A stretch of DNA of 20,688 nucleotides from Synergistaceae bacterium UBA6101 (GTDB taxonomy: Bacteria; Synergistota; Synergistia; Synergistales; Synergistaceae): NCBI GenBank assembly GCA_002428495.1, contig DIWR01000022.1, forward strand, positions 61,519-82,206. Direction: 5' to 3'. Shown here one piece after another: positions 1 through 7,242 of this stretch. The notes under the pieces were generated by a model. That model was given only the letters and a program-made list of their open reading frames with translations, searched no databases and was not told the origin of the DNA. How positions within the stretch are numbered: position 1 is the stretch's first letter; each line of letters opens with the position of its first letter. A program made the translations under genes and the position numbers.

Positions 1-41
1 TTTTACATTTGCATAAGTTTTAAGTGTTTGGAGGCCTGCTT

Positions 42-1292
42 ATGTACATTTCAAGAACGATAGAAGAGACGGTCCGTAACATTAGCAGTACATATCCTGT
101 TCTTCTGATCACCGGCCCCCGCCAGGTCGGAAAAACTACACTGCTTCGCCGCCTGGCTGAAAAGGATAGGAAATATGTGAGCCTTGATGATCCTAAAAAC
201 AGGAACCTCGCTGTAAGCGACCCGGCTCTCTTTTTTCAGCGCTTCACGCCGCCTCTCATCATTGACGAAATACAATATGCCCCTGAGATTTTGTCATACA
301 TAAAGATGTACTCTGATGAGAATAAAAGGAACGGTGATTTCTGGCTTACCGGCGCACAGATGTTCCACATGATGCAGAATATAAGTGAGAGCCTTGCAGG
401 CAGGGCAGGTATCCTTAATCTCTTCGGACTTTCAAACAGCGAGTTGAACAACAATCATTTTGGCTGCTTCACGACAGATCCCCAGGAACTTCTTAAAAGG
501 CTTCCCGCTGCAAAAAAAATGGATCTTATGGAGACATTCAACATCATATTCCGGGGATCCTTCCCTCGTCTATACGAGAATCAGCAAGTCAGGCGAGATA
601 CATATTACGAATCATATATCCGGACATATCTGGAACGAGACATAAGAAATCTTACCCAGGTCGCTGACGAAGGGTCTTTTTACAAGTTTCTATGTGTAGC
701 CGCTGCCAGGACAGCGACGACAGTTAACTACAATGCTATGGCATCCGAGTGCGGTATAACTGCACCGACAGCAAAACAATGGCTTTCCCTGCTTGTAACT
801 TCCGGACTGGTGGTTCTTATAGAACCATACTTCAACAATTTGCTGAAGCGTGTAGTCAAATCTCCCCGTATGTACTTTATAGATACGGGGCTATGCACAT
901 ACCTTACGAAATGGAACAATGTCGAGGCTCTTGAAGCAGGAGCGATGAGCGGGGAGTTTTTTGAGACCTGGGTCATATCAGAGATCTATAAAAGTTTCAT
1001 AAATAACGGCAAAAGGCCGCCTCTTTATTACTACAGAGACAGTAATAAAAAAGAGATAGGCCTGATAATTTATGAGAACAATACCCTCTTCCCGATCGAG
1101 ATCAAAAAGAGTGCATTTCCATCAAAGGCAACGAAAAACTTCAACGCACTGGACACTGTAGCAAAAGGGAGTGATGACAACGGAGAAAAGCGCATCAAGA
1201 CAAACATAGGAACAGGTGCAGTAGTATGTCTTTGCTCAGATCTTCTGCCGGTGAACAAAAATAACTGGTACGTTCCCGCCTGGCTGATCTGA
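42..1292 (+). CDS. AAA-type ATPase with DUF4143 C-terminal domain
   Basis: Predicted cytoplasmic ATP-binding protein of 416 residues. Residues 25-32 (GPRQVGKT) form a Walker A loop and residues 72-76 (LIIDE) a Walker B strand, as in the AAA_14 ATPases. The C-terminal part, from about residue 195, has the pattern of DUF4143: a winged-helix-like stretch, then a PD-(D/E)XK-like segment ending in FPIEIKKS. Family members occur widely in prokaryotes, often in several copies, and have no firm biochemical role; links to toxin-antitoxin or mobile DNA biology have been suggested. I chose ATG at 42 because GGAGG at 30-34 sits 7 bases upstream; the in-frame GTG at 24 has no such site. No partner gene is coupled to it, and the next gene begins 123 bases downstream. 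The family call is firm; the function is unknown. Confidence 0.88.
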   Translation: MYISRTIEETVRNISSTYPVLLITGPRQVGKTTLLRRLAEKDRKYVSLDDPKNRNLAVSDPALFFQRFTPPLIIDEIQYAPEILSYIKMYSDENKRNGDFWLTGAQMFHMMQNISESLAGRAGILNLFGLSNSELNNNHFGCFTTDPQELLKRLPAAKKMDLMETFNIIFRGSFPRLYENQQVRRDTYYESYIRTYLERDIRNLTQVADEGSFYKFLCVAAARTATTVNYNAMASECGITAPTAKQWLSLLVTSGLVVLIEPYFNNLLKRVVKSPRMYFIDTGLCTYLTKWNNVEALEAGAMSGEFFETWVISEIYKSFINNGKRPPLYYYRDSNKKEIGLIIYENNTLFPIEIKKSAFPSKATKNFNALDTVAKGSDDNGEKRIKTNIGTGAVVCLCSDLLPVNKNNWYVPAWLI

Positions 1293-1415
1293 CCTTTTTG
1301 TTGCGAATTTAGATTTTTTGCTGGGAAATTATTATGTACTGAGTGATCAAGATGCTGTTTTAGGAATATACACTGCAATATTTATTTACAAATCAATCAG
1401 GAAGGATGTTAAAAA

Positions 1416-2060
1416 ATGAGCGCACACGAGATCAAGATAGAACTTAAAGATTTCGAACCTCTCATCTGGAGAAAAGTCGTGATCCCAACCGAAATGACCT
1501 TTGAAAATCTGCATATGGTGATACAGATAGCAATGGGGTGGCAGGATTACCATCTTTATTCATTCGAAATACCGGATATCAATCATAAAATAGTCTGTGA
1601 TGAAGACGTTTATGATGACTTGAAGGTTTGGTGCAAAGAAAATCAAGAACAGCTGAAACGGGGAGAGACCGGCGAGTATATTAAGAAAATGGCAGAAATG
1701 AAAGTGAAGAAGTCATGGAACACAGAAATCGATACATATATAAAGAAGGTTAACACATTCCAATATACTTACGATTTTGGTGATTACTGGGAGCACCTTA
1801 TAACTTTTGAAGTTACAGATGAGGATTGGAAAGTAAGCTACCCTGTAGTAGTAGAAGGTAAAGGGGCGTGTCCTCCTGAAGATGTTGGTGGGATCGGAGG
1901 CTATGAAAGATTTCTTAGAATATTGAAAAACACTCGAGACCCTGATCACAGAATGATGAAGGAGTGGGGAGAAAGTCAGCTTTATCGTCCCTTTAGCCGT
2001 AAAGCGACAAATTACGCCTTGATCTATGCGTTTAAACTTCTTAACCAGGCTGGGAGGTAA
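1416..2060 (+). CDS. pRiA4b ORF-3-like family protein
   Basis: A 214-residue soluble protein. The N-terminus has the hallmark of the plasmid pRiA4b ORF-3 family: an EIKIEL strand followed by PLIWRKVVIP, then a helix leading to GWQDYHLYSFEI. The middle holds YTYDFGDYWEHLITFE and the C-terminal half PPEDVGGIGGYERFL, both typical of this family. Members are found on plasmids, in IS1096-like elements and in chromosomes, and have no established activity. AGGAAGG at 1399-1405 lies 10 bases before the ATG. It follows the AAA ATPase on the same strand and precedes recQ, which has its own promoter. I see no transposase or terminal repeats around it, so it is not evidently part of a live element here. 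Confidence 0.85.
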   Translation: MSAHEIKIELKDFEPLIWRKVVIPTEMTFENLHMVIQIAMGWQDYHLYSFEIPDINHKIVCDEDVYDDLKVWCKENQEQLKRGETGEYIKKMAEMKVKKSWNTEIDTYIKKVNTFQYTYDFGDYWEHLITFEVTDEDWKVSYPVVVEGKGACPPEDVGGIGGYERFLRILKNTRDPDHRMMKEWGESQLYRPFSRKATNYALIYAFKLLNQAGR

Positions 2061-2138
2061 AAGGAAAAGATAATCACCAGTAGTATGTAAACAATACAAA
2101 ATTGGATGGGGTTTGAACTTGTAAGAGATCCTTACTGG

Positions 2139-2169
2139 TTGAAACCTAACATTCCTCTCATGCTATACT
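2139..2169 (+). promoter_or_regulatory. Putative sigma-70-type promoter for recQ
   Basis: TTGAAA at 2139-2144 and TATACT at 2164-2169 are separated by 19 bases. The -10 box is preceded by TGC, which makes an extended -10 element that can compensate for the long spacer. It lies about 25 bases upstream of the RecQ start region. The call comes from inspection only. Confidence 0.5.
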
Positions 2170-2193
2170 CATAGTTCAAATGACAATAAAGGA

Positions 2194-4020
2194 ATGTTGG
2201 TTTTGCCACAGCCTATTGATATGCTTAAAAATATATTTGGTTATACCTCCTTCCGACGAGGGCAGGAGGAGACCATTGACAACATCCTTAAGGGCAATGA
2301 CGCGCTGGCGATAATGCCGACAGGTGCAGGAAAATCCCTCTGTTACCAGATCCCTGCAGTTTTGAGCAAAGGGGTTTCCATAATCATATCCCCGCTTATC
2401 TCCCTTATGAAGGATCAGGTCGACGCCCTTCGCCAAAGTGGCGTACAGGCCGCTTCGATAAACAGTTCCATGACATGGGACGAAGTGGTCTCCATATTCC
2501 GCCTTGTGAGCAGCGGCAGGATAAAACTGCTTTATATAGCTCCGGAACGTCTTGAGAATAATGGCTTCATCGAATTTCTCCATTCACTGGACATTGCCTT
2601 GATTGTAGTTGACGAAGCACACTGTGTCTCCCAGTGGGGGCATGACTTCCGCCCTTCCTATCTGAACATTGCACCGGCTATAGCCTCGCTGCGGCAGCGT
2701 CCTGTTGTTGCTGCGTTCACTGCGACTGCAACTCCGGAGGTTCGGGAAGATATTATCCGACAGCTTGAGCTTAGGTCCCCCTTTTCCGTTACCACGGGAT
2801 TTGACCGTGAGAATCTCTTTTTTCAGGTAGAACGTCCGGCTGACAAAACAAAATATCTGCTTGATTATGTTAAAAAATTTCCGAATGTCTCCGGCATAGT
2901 CTACTGTTCCACTCGCAAGGAAGTTGAATCGGTACGCGATAAGATCTGCCGAAGCGGTATAAGCGCAGTACGTTATCATGCGGGCCTGGACAGTGACGAA
3001 CGGCTCCAGAGCCAGGAAGCTTTCATATATGACAAGGTTGGGATCATAGTTGCCACAAATGCTTTCGGAATGGGTATCGACAAATCGAATGTGCGCTATG
3101 TGATCCACTACAACATGCCTGCGACCATGGATGCATATTATCAGGAGGCCGGACGCGCAGGACGCGATGGTTTGCCTGCGGACTGTATCCTGCTCTTCGG
3201 AGAAAAAGACATAATGACCGCGCGTTACTTTATATCGCAGAGCGAAGACAACGGGACAAAAAAATCAGCATACCTTAAGCTCCGCGGCATGGTCGACTAC
3301 TGCCATACAAACGGCTGCCTGAGATCGTGGATATTGAGCTATTTCGGAGAAGAGGACGTGCCTGAAACCTGCGGTTCCTGCAGCAGCTGCACATCGCAGA
3401 CGGACCTTGTCGATATCACTACAGAGGCAAAAAAGATAATATCCTCTGTCTATCGCATGGCTGAACATACAGGAGGACGAAAATTTGGAAGCAGTCTCCT
3501 GACAGACGTTCTGCGCGGGTCAAAGAAGGCCCGGATAAGGTCACTCGGCTTTGACAAGATATCTACCTGGGGGATCATGAAAGAATACAAGGCCGAAGTA
3601 ATACGAGGGATGATAAACTTCCTGGCGGCGGAAGGCTTCCTGCAAACGGAGGACGGGGAATTTCCCCTGCTTTCCTTTACAGGCAGGACGACCCGGTTTC
3701 TTAAAAGCGAGACGAAACTTATGATGAGAAAACAGGAGGAAAGAGCTGAAAAGCCTCTTTCTGCAAGGAAGAGCAAACAAATATTGAGTGTAAATGAAGA
3801 TCTTTTTGATTCCCTGCGCTCTCTGCGTAAAGAGCTGGCTGCAGCAGAGGGAGTACCCCCATATGTTGTCTTCTCTGATAAGACCCTTTCAGCGATGTGC
3901 GAAATACTGCCGTCAGGCAGGGAGGCTTTTCTTGAGGTTCCCGGAGTGGGCAGTGTCAAGCTGGAGAAATACGGGGATGCCTTCATTGACGCGATCAAAG
4001 AGTGGAAGGCTACCGCCTGA
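2194..4020 (+). CDS. recQ: ATP-dependent DNA helicase RecQ
   Basis: 3'-to-5' DNA helicase of superfamily 2, acting in recombination and replication-fork repair. The 608-residue length matches bacterial RecQ. Numbering from 2194, the motifs run in order: GYTSFRRGQEE near the N-terminus, Walker A TGAGKS at 43-48, DEAH at 140-143, TATATP at 176-181, and motif VI QEAGRAGRDG at 317-326. The RecQ-C-terminal zinc site is C375, C393, C396 and C399. An HRDC domain occupies about 535-605, containing VPGVGSVKLEKYG. All key residues are present, so it should be active. The start is uncertain: ATG 2194 has AAAGG almost abutting it, while in-frame TTG at 2203 is 9 bases from AAAGGA (2188-2193), so translation may begin at a TTG. 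The gene stands alone with its own promoter. Confidence 0.96.
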   Translation: MLVLPQPIDMLKNIFGYTSFRRGQEETIDNILKGNDALAIMPTGAGKSLCYQIPAVLSKGVSIIISPLISLMKDQVDALRQSGVQAASINSSMTWDEVVSIFRLVSSGRIKLLYIAPERLENNGFIEFLHSLDIALIVVDEAHCVSQWGHDFRPSYLNIAPAIASLRQRPVVAAFTATATPEVREDIIRQLELRSPFSVTTGFDRENLFFQVERPADKTKYLLDYVKKFPNVSGIVYCSTRKEVESVRDKICRSGISAVRYHAGLDSDERLQSQEAFIYDKVGIIVATNAFGMGIDKSNVRYVIHYNMPATMDAYYQEAGRAGRDGLPADCILLFGEKDIMTARYFISQSEDNGTKKSAYLKLRGMVDYCHTNGCLRSWILSYFGEEDVPETCGSCSSCTSQTDLVDITTEAKKIISSVYRMAEHTGGRKFGSSLLTDVLRGSKKARIRSLGFDKISTWGIMKEYKAEVIRGMINFLAAEGFLQTEDGEFPLLSFTGRTTRFLKSETKLMMRKQEERAEKPLSARKSKQILSVNEDLFDSLRSLRKELAAAEGVPPYVVFSDKTLSAMCEILPSGREAFLEVPGVGSVKLEKYGDAFIDAIKEWKATA

Positions 4021-4124
4021 TAATAAAAACGCTCCGCACAATGCTCGGGCCGTCTTTTAATGTCACCGTAGTGCTCGAACCATTTCGAGTGCGTTCCAAT
4101 GGGATCCACAGGTTCAGGCTTTCT

Positions 4125-4155
4125 CTTTTCACGCATTTAAAGTCAGAGTGAAAAG
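4125..4155. repeat. Stem-loop in the recQ / SIMPL convergent gap
   Basis: CTTTTCAC at 4125-4132 and GTGAAAAG at 4148-4155 form a perfect 8-base inverted repeat with a 15-base loop, between two genes that converge. No clear T-run follows on either strand, so it is at best a weak terminator. In the same gap, ATTGCTTGCC occurs twice at 4213-4222 and 4224-4233 (period 11). I see nothing else in this 241-base stretch. Confidence 0.3.
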
Positions 4156-4261
4156 CATGGCCACCGGCTCAACGGCATACCGAGGCGACGGATATAGTTT
4201 CAGGTTCCTGCAATTGCTTGCCTATTGCTTGCCAACCGCTAGCCCTTCACCATTTCCTTTC

Positions 4262-4999
4262 TCAGTAATCAAAAATAACGGTCACATTGGCCTCGATCGT
4301 CATCTCGCCTTCAGAAATTGGTGTAGGAGCAGCTTCCGCAGCCATTTTTGCCATATCCATGGCCCTGTAGTTGGACTGTACGAAATGGGCAGAAGAACCT
4401 TCAATTATATTCGCCGGCTTTGAGATGGTGATCCCTGTAGCTGCTGCTATCGTGTTTGCCTTTTCCTTTGCATTTAAAACAGCCTGTGAGAGGGCCTGAA
4501 GGTAAAGTTTGTCTCTCTCCTCTTCGGTCGCACCGAATGATATCGGGTTGGATTGGTTAACTCCCTCTTTTACCGTCATATCGAGAACATCGCTTACCTT
4601 ATTCAGATCCGTCACAGTTACGCGGATGCTGTTTATCACGTTGTAACCTGCCAGGGTAGTGACATTGTTTTTGTAGTCATAGCGTGGACTGATGTTATAG
4701 TTAACTGTTTTTATCTTGTCTTTCTTTATCCCCAGCGAAGCCAGGGTTTTGTACACCCTGTCCATCTTTATGGCATTTTCGCTCTGTGCTGTCGCTGCAT
4801 TTTTGTTGAACGTCGTTACCCCGATACTTACATACGCGATAGTAGGTGCCGCTGTGACGCTTGATGATCCCTGCACGGTAATCGTCTTCCGTTCCTTCAC
4901 CTGCTCCGCAGAAAAGGCAGGGACACCTGTTGTCAGTATTGTTGAAAAGATCGCGATCATTATAAGGGCCGATTTAAACGAAGCAAAATTTATTTTCAC
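4262..4999 (-). CDS. Secreted SIMPL (DUF541) domain protein
   Basis: A 245-residue exported protein of the SIMPL/DUF541 family, which includes E. coli YggE and mammalian SIMPL. The N-terminus (KINFASFKSALIMIAIF..., ending VPAFSA) is a signal peptide, so the mature protein should be in the cell envelope or outside. The mature part begins with an ITVQGSSSVTAAPTIAYV strand, the family's usual opening, followed by SIGVTT. Later stretches (KIKTVNYNISPRYDY; VTDLNKVSDVLD; NPISFGATEE) also fit. Bacterial members are linked to stress tolerance or form oligomeric rings, but no enzyme activity is established. I start at GTG 4999 because AAAGGAGA precedes it by 7 bases on the minus strand and it gives a clean signal peptide; a longer reading to 5056 adds 19 residues without support. 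It is divergent from the sufC-like gene. Confidence 0.9.
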   Translation of the reverse strand: MKINFASFKSALIMIAIFSTILTTGVPAFSAEQVKERKTITVQGSSSVTAAPTIAYVSIGVTTFNKNAATAQSENAIKMDRVYKTLASLGIKKDKIKTVNYNISPRYDYKNNVTTLAGYNVINSIRVTVTDLNKVSDVLDMTVKEGVNQSNPISFGATEEERDKLYLQALSQAVLNAKEKANTIAAATGITISKPANIIEGSSAHFVQSNYRAMDMAKMAAEAAPTPISEGEMTIEANVTVIFDY

Positions 5000-5110
5000 A
5001 ATATAGTCTCCTTTCAAGGGACAAATTTTGATATAAACACTCAAATCATATATCATTCATTAAATCAGGAATAGGATAAAAAGTAAAAAAATACCAGGGG
5101 GGATATTAAG

Positions 5111-5866
5111 ATGCTGGAGGTTAAGAATGTCGGACTGACATTAAAAGGAGACGAGGGTGAGGTCCAGGTGTTAAAAGATGTCAATTTCACCCTTGAAGAT
5201 AAAAAGATCTATGTAATGACAGGCCCCAACGGCGGCGGAAAATCCGTAACGGCCAAGACGATCATGGGTATTCACCAGCCGACGAGCGGCCGGATACTGT
5301 TGGATGGCGTGGACATAACGCACAAGGAGATTTTCGAACGGGCCCGGATGGGCATTGGTTACGCATTTCAGCAGCCTGCCCGTTTTAAGGGCATCAAGGT
5401 ACGTGAACTTCTTGAGATAGCCAGCGGGAAGAACGCGTCAGCTGACACGTGCGATCATCTCCACGACGTTGGGCTGTGCGCTCAGGATTATTTGGACCGT
5501 GAGATCAATGCCAGCTTTTCCGGAGGCGAGGTCAAGCGGATCGAAATCGCCACTATCCTGGCCCGAGACCTGAAGTTGGCCATCTTCGACGAACCTGAAG
5601 CGGGGATCGATCTCTGGAGCATGCAAAGGCTGACGGAAACTTTTGAAAAGATGAACAAGAAATATAATACGACTATCCTGATAATATCACACCAGGAACG
5701 GATCCTTGACCTGGCCGCTGAGGTCATCATGGTCGCCGAAGGCACTGTGAGCGAGATAACCAGCCGTGAAAAGATCCTTGGAGAGATCAGTCGGCTAGAC
5801 TCGGATTGTAGGTGCCGGCGGGACTGCAGCAGAGGAGGGAAAGCAATTGCTGGATGCGATCGATAA
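5111..5866 (+). CDS. sufC: SufC-like Fe-S assembly ATPase (minimal system)
   Basis: ABC-type ATPase, 251 residues, that should drive conformational change in a SufB-type scaffold during iron-sulfur cluster assembly. Walker A is GPNGGGKS at 38-45, the Q-loop is near Q87-Q88, the signature SFSGGEVKR is at 135-143, and Walker B IFDEPEAGID is at 158-167 with the H-loop at H194. The signature and the Walker B with EAGID are typical of SufC rather than of transport ATPases. G-rich AGGGGGG lies 8 bases before the ATG. The gene overlaps the next one (SufB-like) by 20 bases, in a C-then-B order. Oddity: the C-terminal tail carries C233, C235, C239 and C249 after the usual ABC fold ends. No SufS, SufU, SufA or SufE gene is nearby. 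It is a soluble protein with no membrane partner gene, which argues against a transporter. Confidence 0.88.
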   Translation: MLEVKNVGLTLKGDEGEVQVLKDVNFTLEDKKIYVMTGPNGGGKSVTAKTIMGIHQPTSGRILLDGVDITHKEIFERARMGIGYAFQQPARFKGIKVRELLEIASGKNASADTCDHLHDVGLCAQDYLDREINASFSGGEVKRIEIATILARDLKLAIFDEPEAGIDLWSMQRLTETFEKMNKKYNTTILIISHQERILDLAAEVIMVAEGTVSEITSREKILGEISRLDSDCRCRRDCSRGGKAIAGCDR

Positions 5867-6764
5867 AAAACTGTTAGCTGAGGTTGCGGATCTGCACGAG
5901 ATACCGCGGGGAGCGTTCAATATCAGGAAAAACGGTCAGGGCGTCGAACGTAATACTACGGCGAACATCGATATCATAACGAAAAAGGACAAGCCGGGTA
6001 TTGATGTCATTATAAAGCCCGGCACAAAAGAAGAGAGCGTGCATATCCCCGTTATCCTGTCGGAGAGCATGGAGGATATGGTTTACAACACATTTGAAGT
6101 GGGAGAGGACTCAGATGTGCTGATAGTCGCAGGCTGCGGCATCCATAATCCCAGCGGCGAAAAAGCTCAGCATGACGGGATCCATGAGTTCTTTATCCGC
6201 AAGGGCGCCCGTATGAAGTACGTAGAAAAACATTACGGTGAAGGTGACGGCGGCGGTGTTCGTATCCTAAACCCCAAAACTATTATCGAGGTTGAAGAGA
6301 ATGCAACTGCTGAGCTTGAAATGGTTCAAATTAAGGGCATAGACAGCGCTCTGCGGGAGACAGAAGTTTGTTTGCATAAGAACGCGTCTTTGATAGTGAC
6401 GGAAAGGCTGCTTACATATCTTAACCAGACTGCCGAATCCAACATCACGGTAAATTTGCTTGGCGATGACGCTTCTGCCCAGATAATATCCCGGTCAGTG
6501 GCGCAGAATCGATCCAAACAGGTTTTTCATTTGAACATGCGCGGTTATGCAAAATGTCGCGGCCATATCCAGTGTGATTCCATCATCATGGATCAGGCAC
6601 AGGTATCGTCTGTACCAGAAATCTCGGCTTTTGATTCCGATGCTCAGTTGATCCATGAAGCGGCTATCGGCAAGATCGCATCTGAACAATTGACAAAACT
6701 GATGTCACTTGGAATGACGGAGAAAGAAGCGGAGGAAACTATACTTAAGGGCTTCTTAAAATAA
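5847..6764 (+). CDS. sufB: SufB/SufD-family Fe-S scaffold protein (minimal system)
   Basis: Scaffold protein of the SufBD beta-helix family, 305 residues, far shorter than the usual roughly 450-500 of SufB. The C-terminal core is well kept: IQCDS at 241-245 places C243 where SufB carries its cluster-building cysteine, and QLIHEAAIGKIA has H270 and E271 matching the SufB HEA motif. These are motif matches to well-studied SufB, not structural proof. The start is TTG at 5847, 6 bases after GAGGAGGGA (5832-5840). It begins inside the sufC-like gene, so the two are translationally coupled. The short N-terminus and absence of sulfur-delivery genes resemble the SUF-like minimal system (SmsC-SmsB) reported in archaea and anaerobic bacteria, where one B-type protein probably forms a homodimer. 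I expect a cytoplasmic complex with the SufC-like protein. Confidence 0.88.
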   Translation: MLDAIDKKLLAEVADLHEIPRGAFNIRKNGQGVERNTTANIDIITKKDKPGIDVIIKPGTKEESVHIPVILSESMEDMVYNTFEVGEDSDVLIVAGCGIHNPSGEKAQHDGIHEFFIRKGARMKYVEKHYGEGDGGGVRILNPKTIIEVEENATAELEMVQIKGIDSALRETEVCLHKNASLIVTERLLTYLNQTAESNITVNLLGDDASAQIISRSVAQNRSKQVFHLNMRGYAKCRGHIQCDSIIMDQAQVSSVPEISAFDSDAQLIHEAAIGKIASEQLTKLMSLGMTEKEAEETILKGFLK

Positions 6765-6797
6765 AGATCAAAAGCCTGGAAGGTACGAAGGTCCAAC

Positions 6798-6845
6798 TGT
6801 GATTTGAGAATGCAGCGGCGGGAGATTTTGAATACTCATATCACA
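6798..6845. repeat. Imperfect inverted repeat between convergent sufB and nudix genes
   Basis: TGTGATTTGAG at 6798-6808 pairs with CTCATATCACA at 6835-6845 with one mismatch and a 26-base loop. It lies between the ends of two convergent genes, where a two-way terminator is expected, but there is no T-run on either side. It may slow exonucleases or be chance. Confidence 0.3.
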
Positions 6846-6854
6846 CGGCCGGTG

Positions 6855-7241
6855 CTATTTGTCTTTTGCAAGCTTCTCAACAACGGAGACATCCGCCGGG
6901 CAGAATTCATACTGTTTGAGCATATCCTGCAAGACCCATTTGATGTTTTTATGGACAGAGGGGGTAGGGACTCCCTTTTTTAATGATGCGCTGAAGAACA
7001 TAAACTCTATATCCCTTTCCGGGTATGAGTGAGTGGTCTGAGCGAAGAGGTCTTGGACCTCAATATCAATTTCAAGTTCTTCCCGGCATTCCCGGACCAG
7101 GCACTCCTCCGGGGATTCGCCGGGCTCTATCTTTCCCCCCGGAAATTCCCACAAAAACTGACAGGACCCTCCCGGCCCCCGCTGACAGATCAGTATTTCG
7201 TTATCAGAGTTTTTTATTATCGCTGCGCTCACACGAATCAT
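6855..7241 (-). CDS. MutT-type Nudix hydrolase, coupled to helicase
   Basis: A 128-residue Nudix hydrolase that should cleave a nucleoside diphosphate linked to another group. The Nudix box is complete: G36, five residues, E42, seven residues, then R50-E51, and E54-E55 for metal binding. The preceding WEFPGGKIEPGE (31-42) is the form seen in MutT 8-oxo-dGTP pyrophosphatases, so nucleotide clean-up is the default reading. Its ATG lies one base after the TAA of the long PLD-helicase gene (read as TAATATG on the minus strand), so the two are almost certainly translated together. This suggests the hydrolase serves the helicase module, perhaps on a modified nucleotide or signal molecule; that part is inference. 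No terminator with a T-run follows. Confidence 0.9.
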   Translation of the reverse strand: MIRVSAAIIKNSDNEILICQRGPGGSCQFLWEFPGGKIEPGESPEECLVRECREELEIDIEVQDLFAQTTHSYPERDIEFMFFSASLKKGVPTPSVHKNIKWVLQDMLKQYEFCPADVSVVEKLAKDK

Positions 7242-7242
7242 A

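Noticed and set aside
1416..2060. Insertion sequence suggested by the pRiA4b ORF-3-like gene
   Set aside because: No transposase, terminal inverted repeats or target duplication seen around it.
3450..4136. 228-codon minus-strand reading frame opposite recQ
   Set aside because: It is antisense to the RecQ zinc and HRDC regions, and its protein has no recognisable domain.
6798..6845. CRP-like TGTGA/TCACA operator
   Set aside because: The arms are 26 bases apart instead of about 6, and the site lies between gene ends, not at a promoter.
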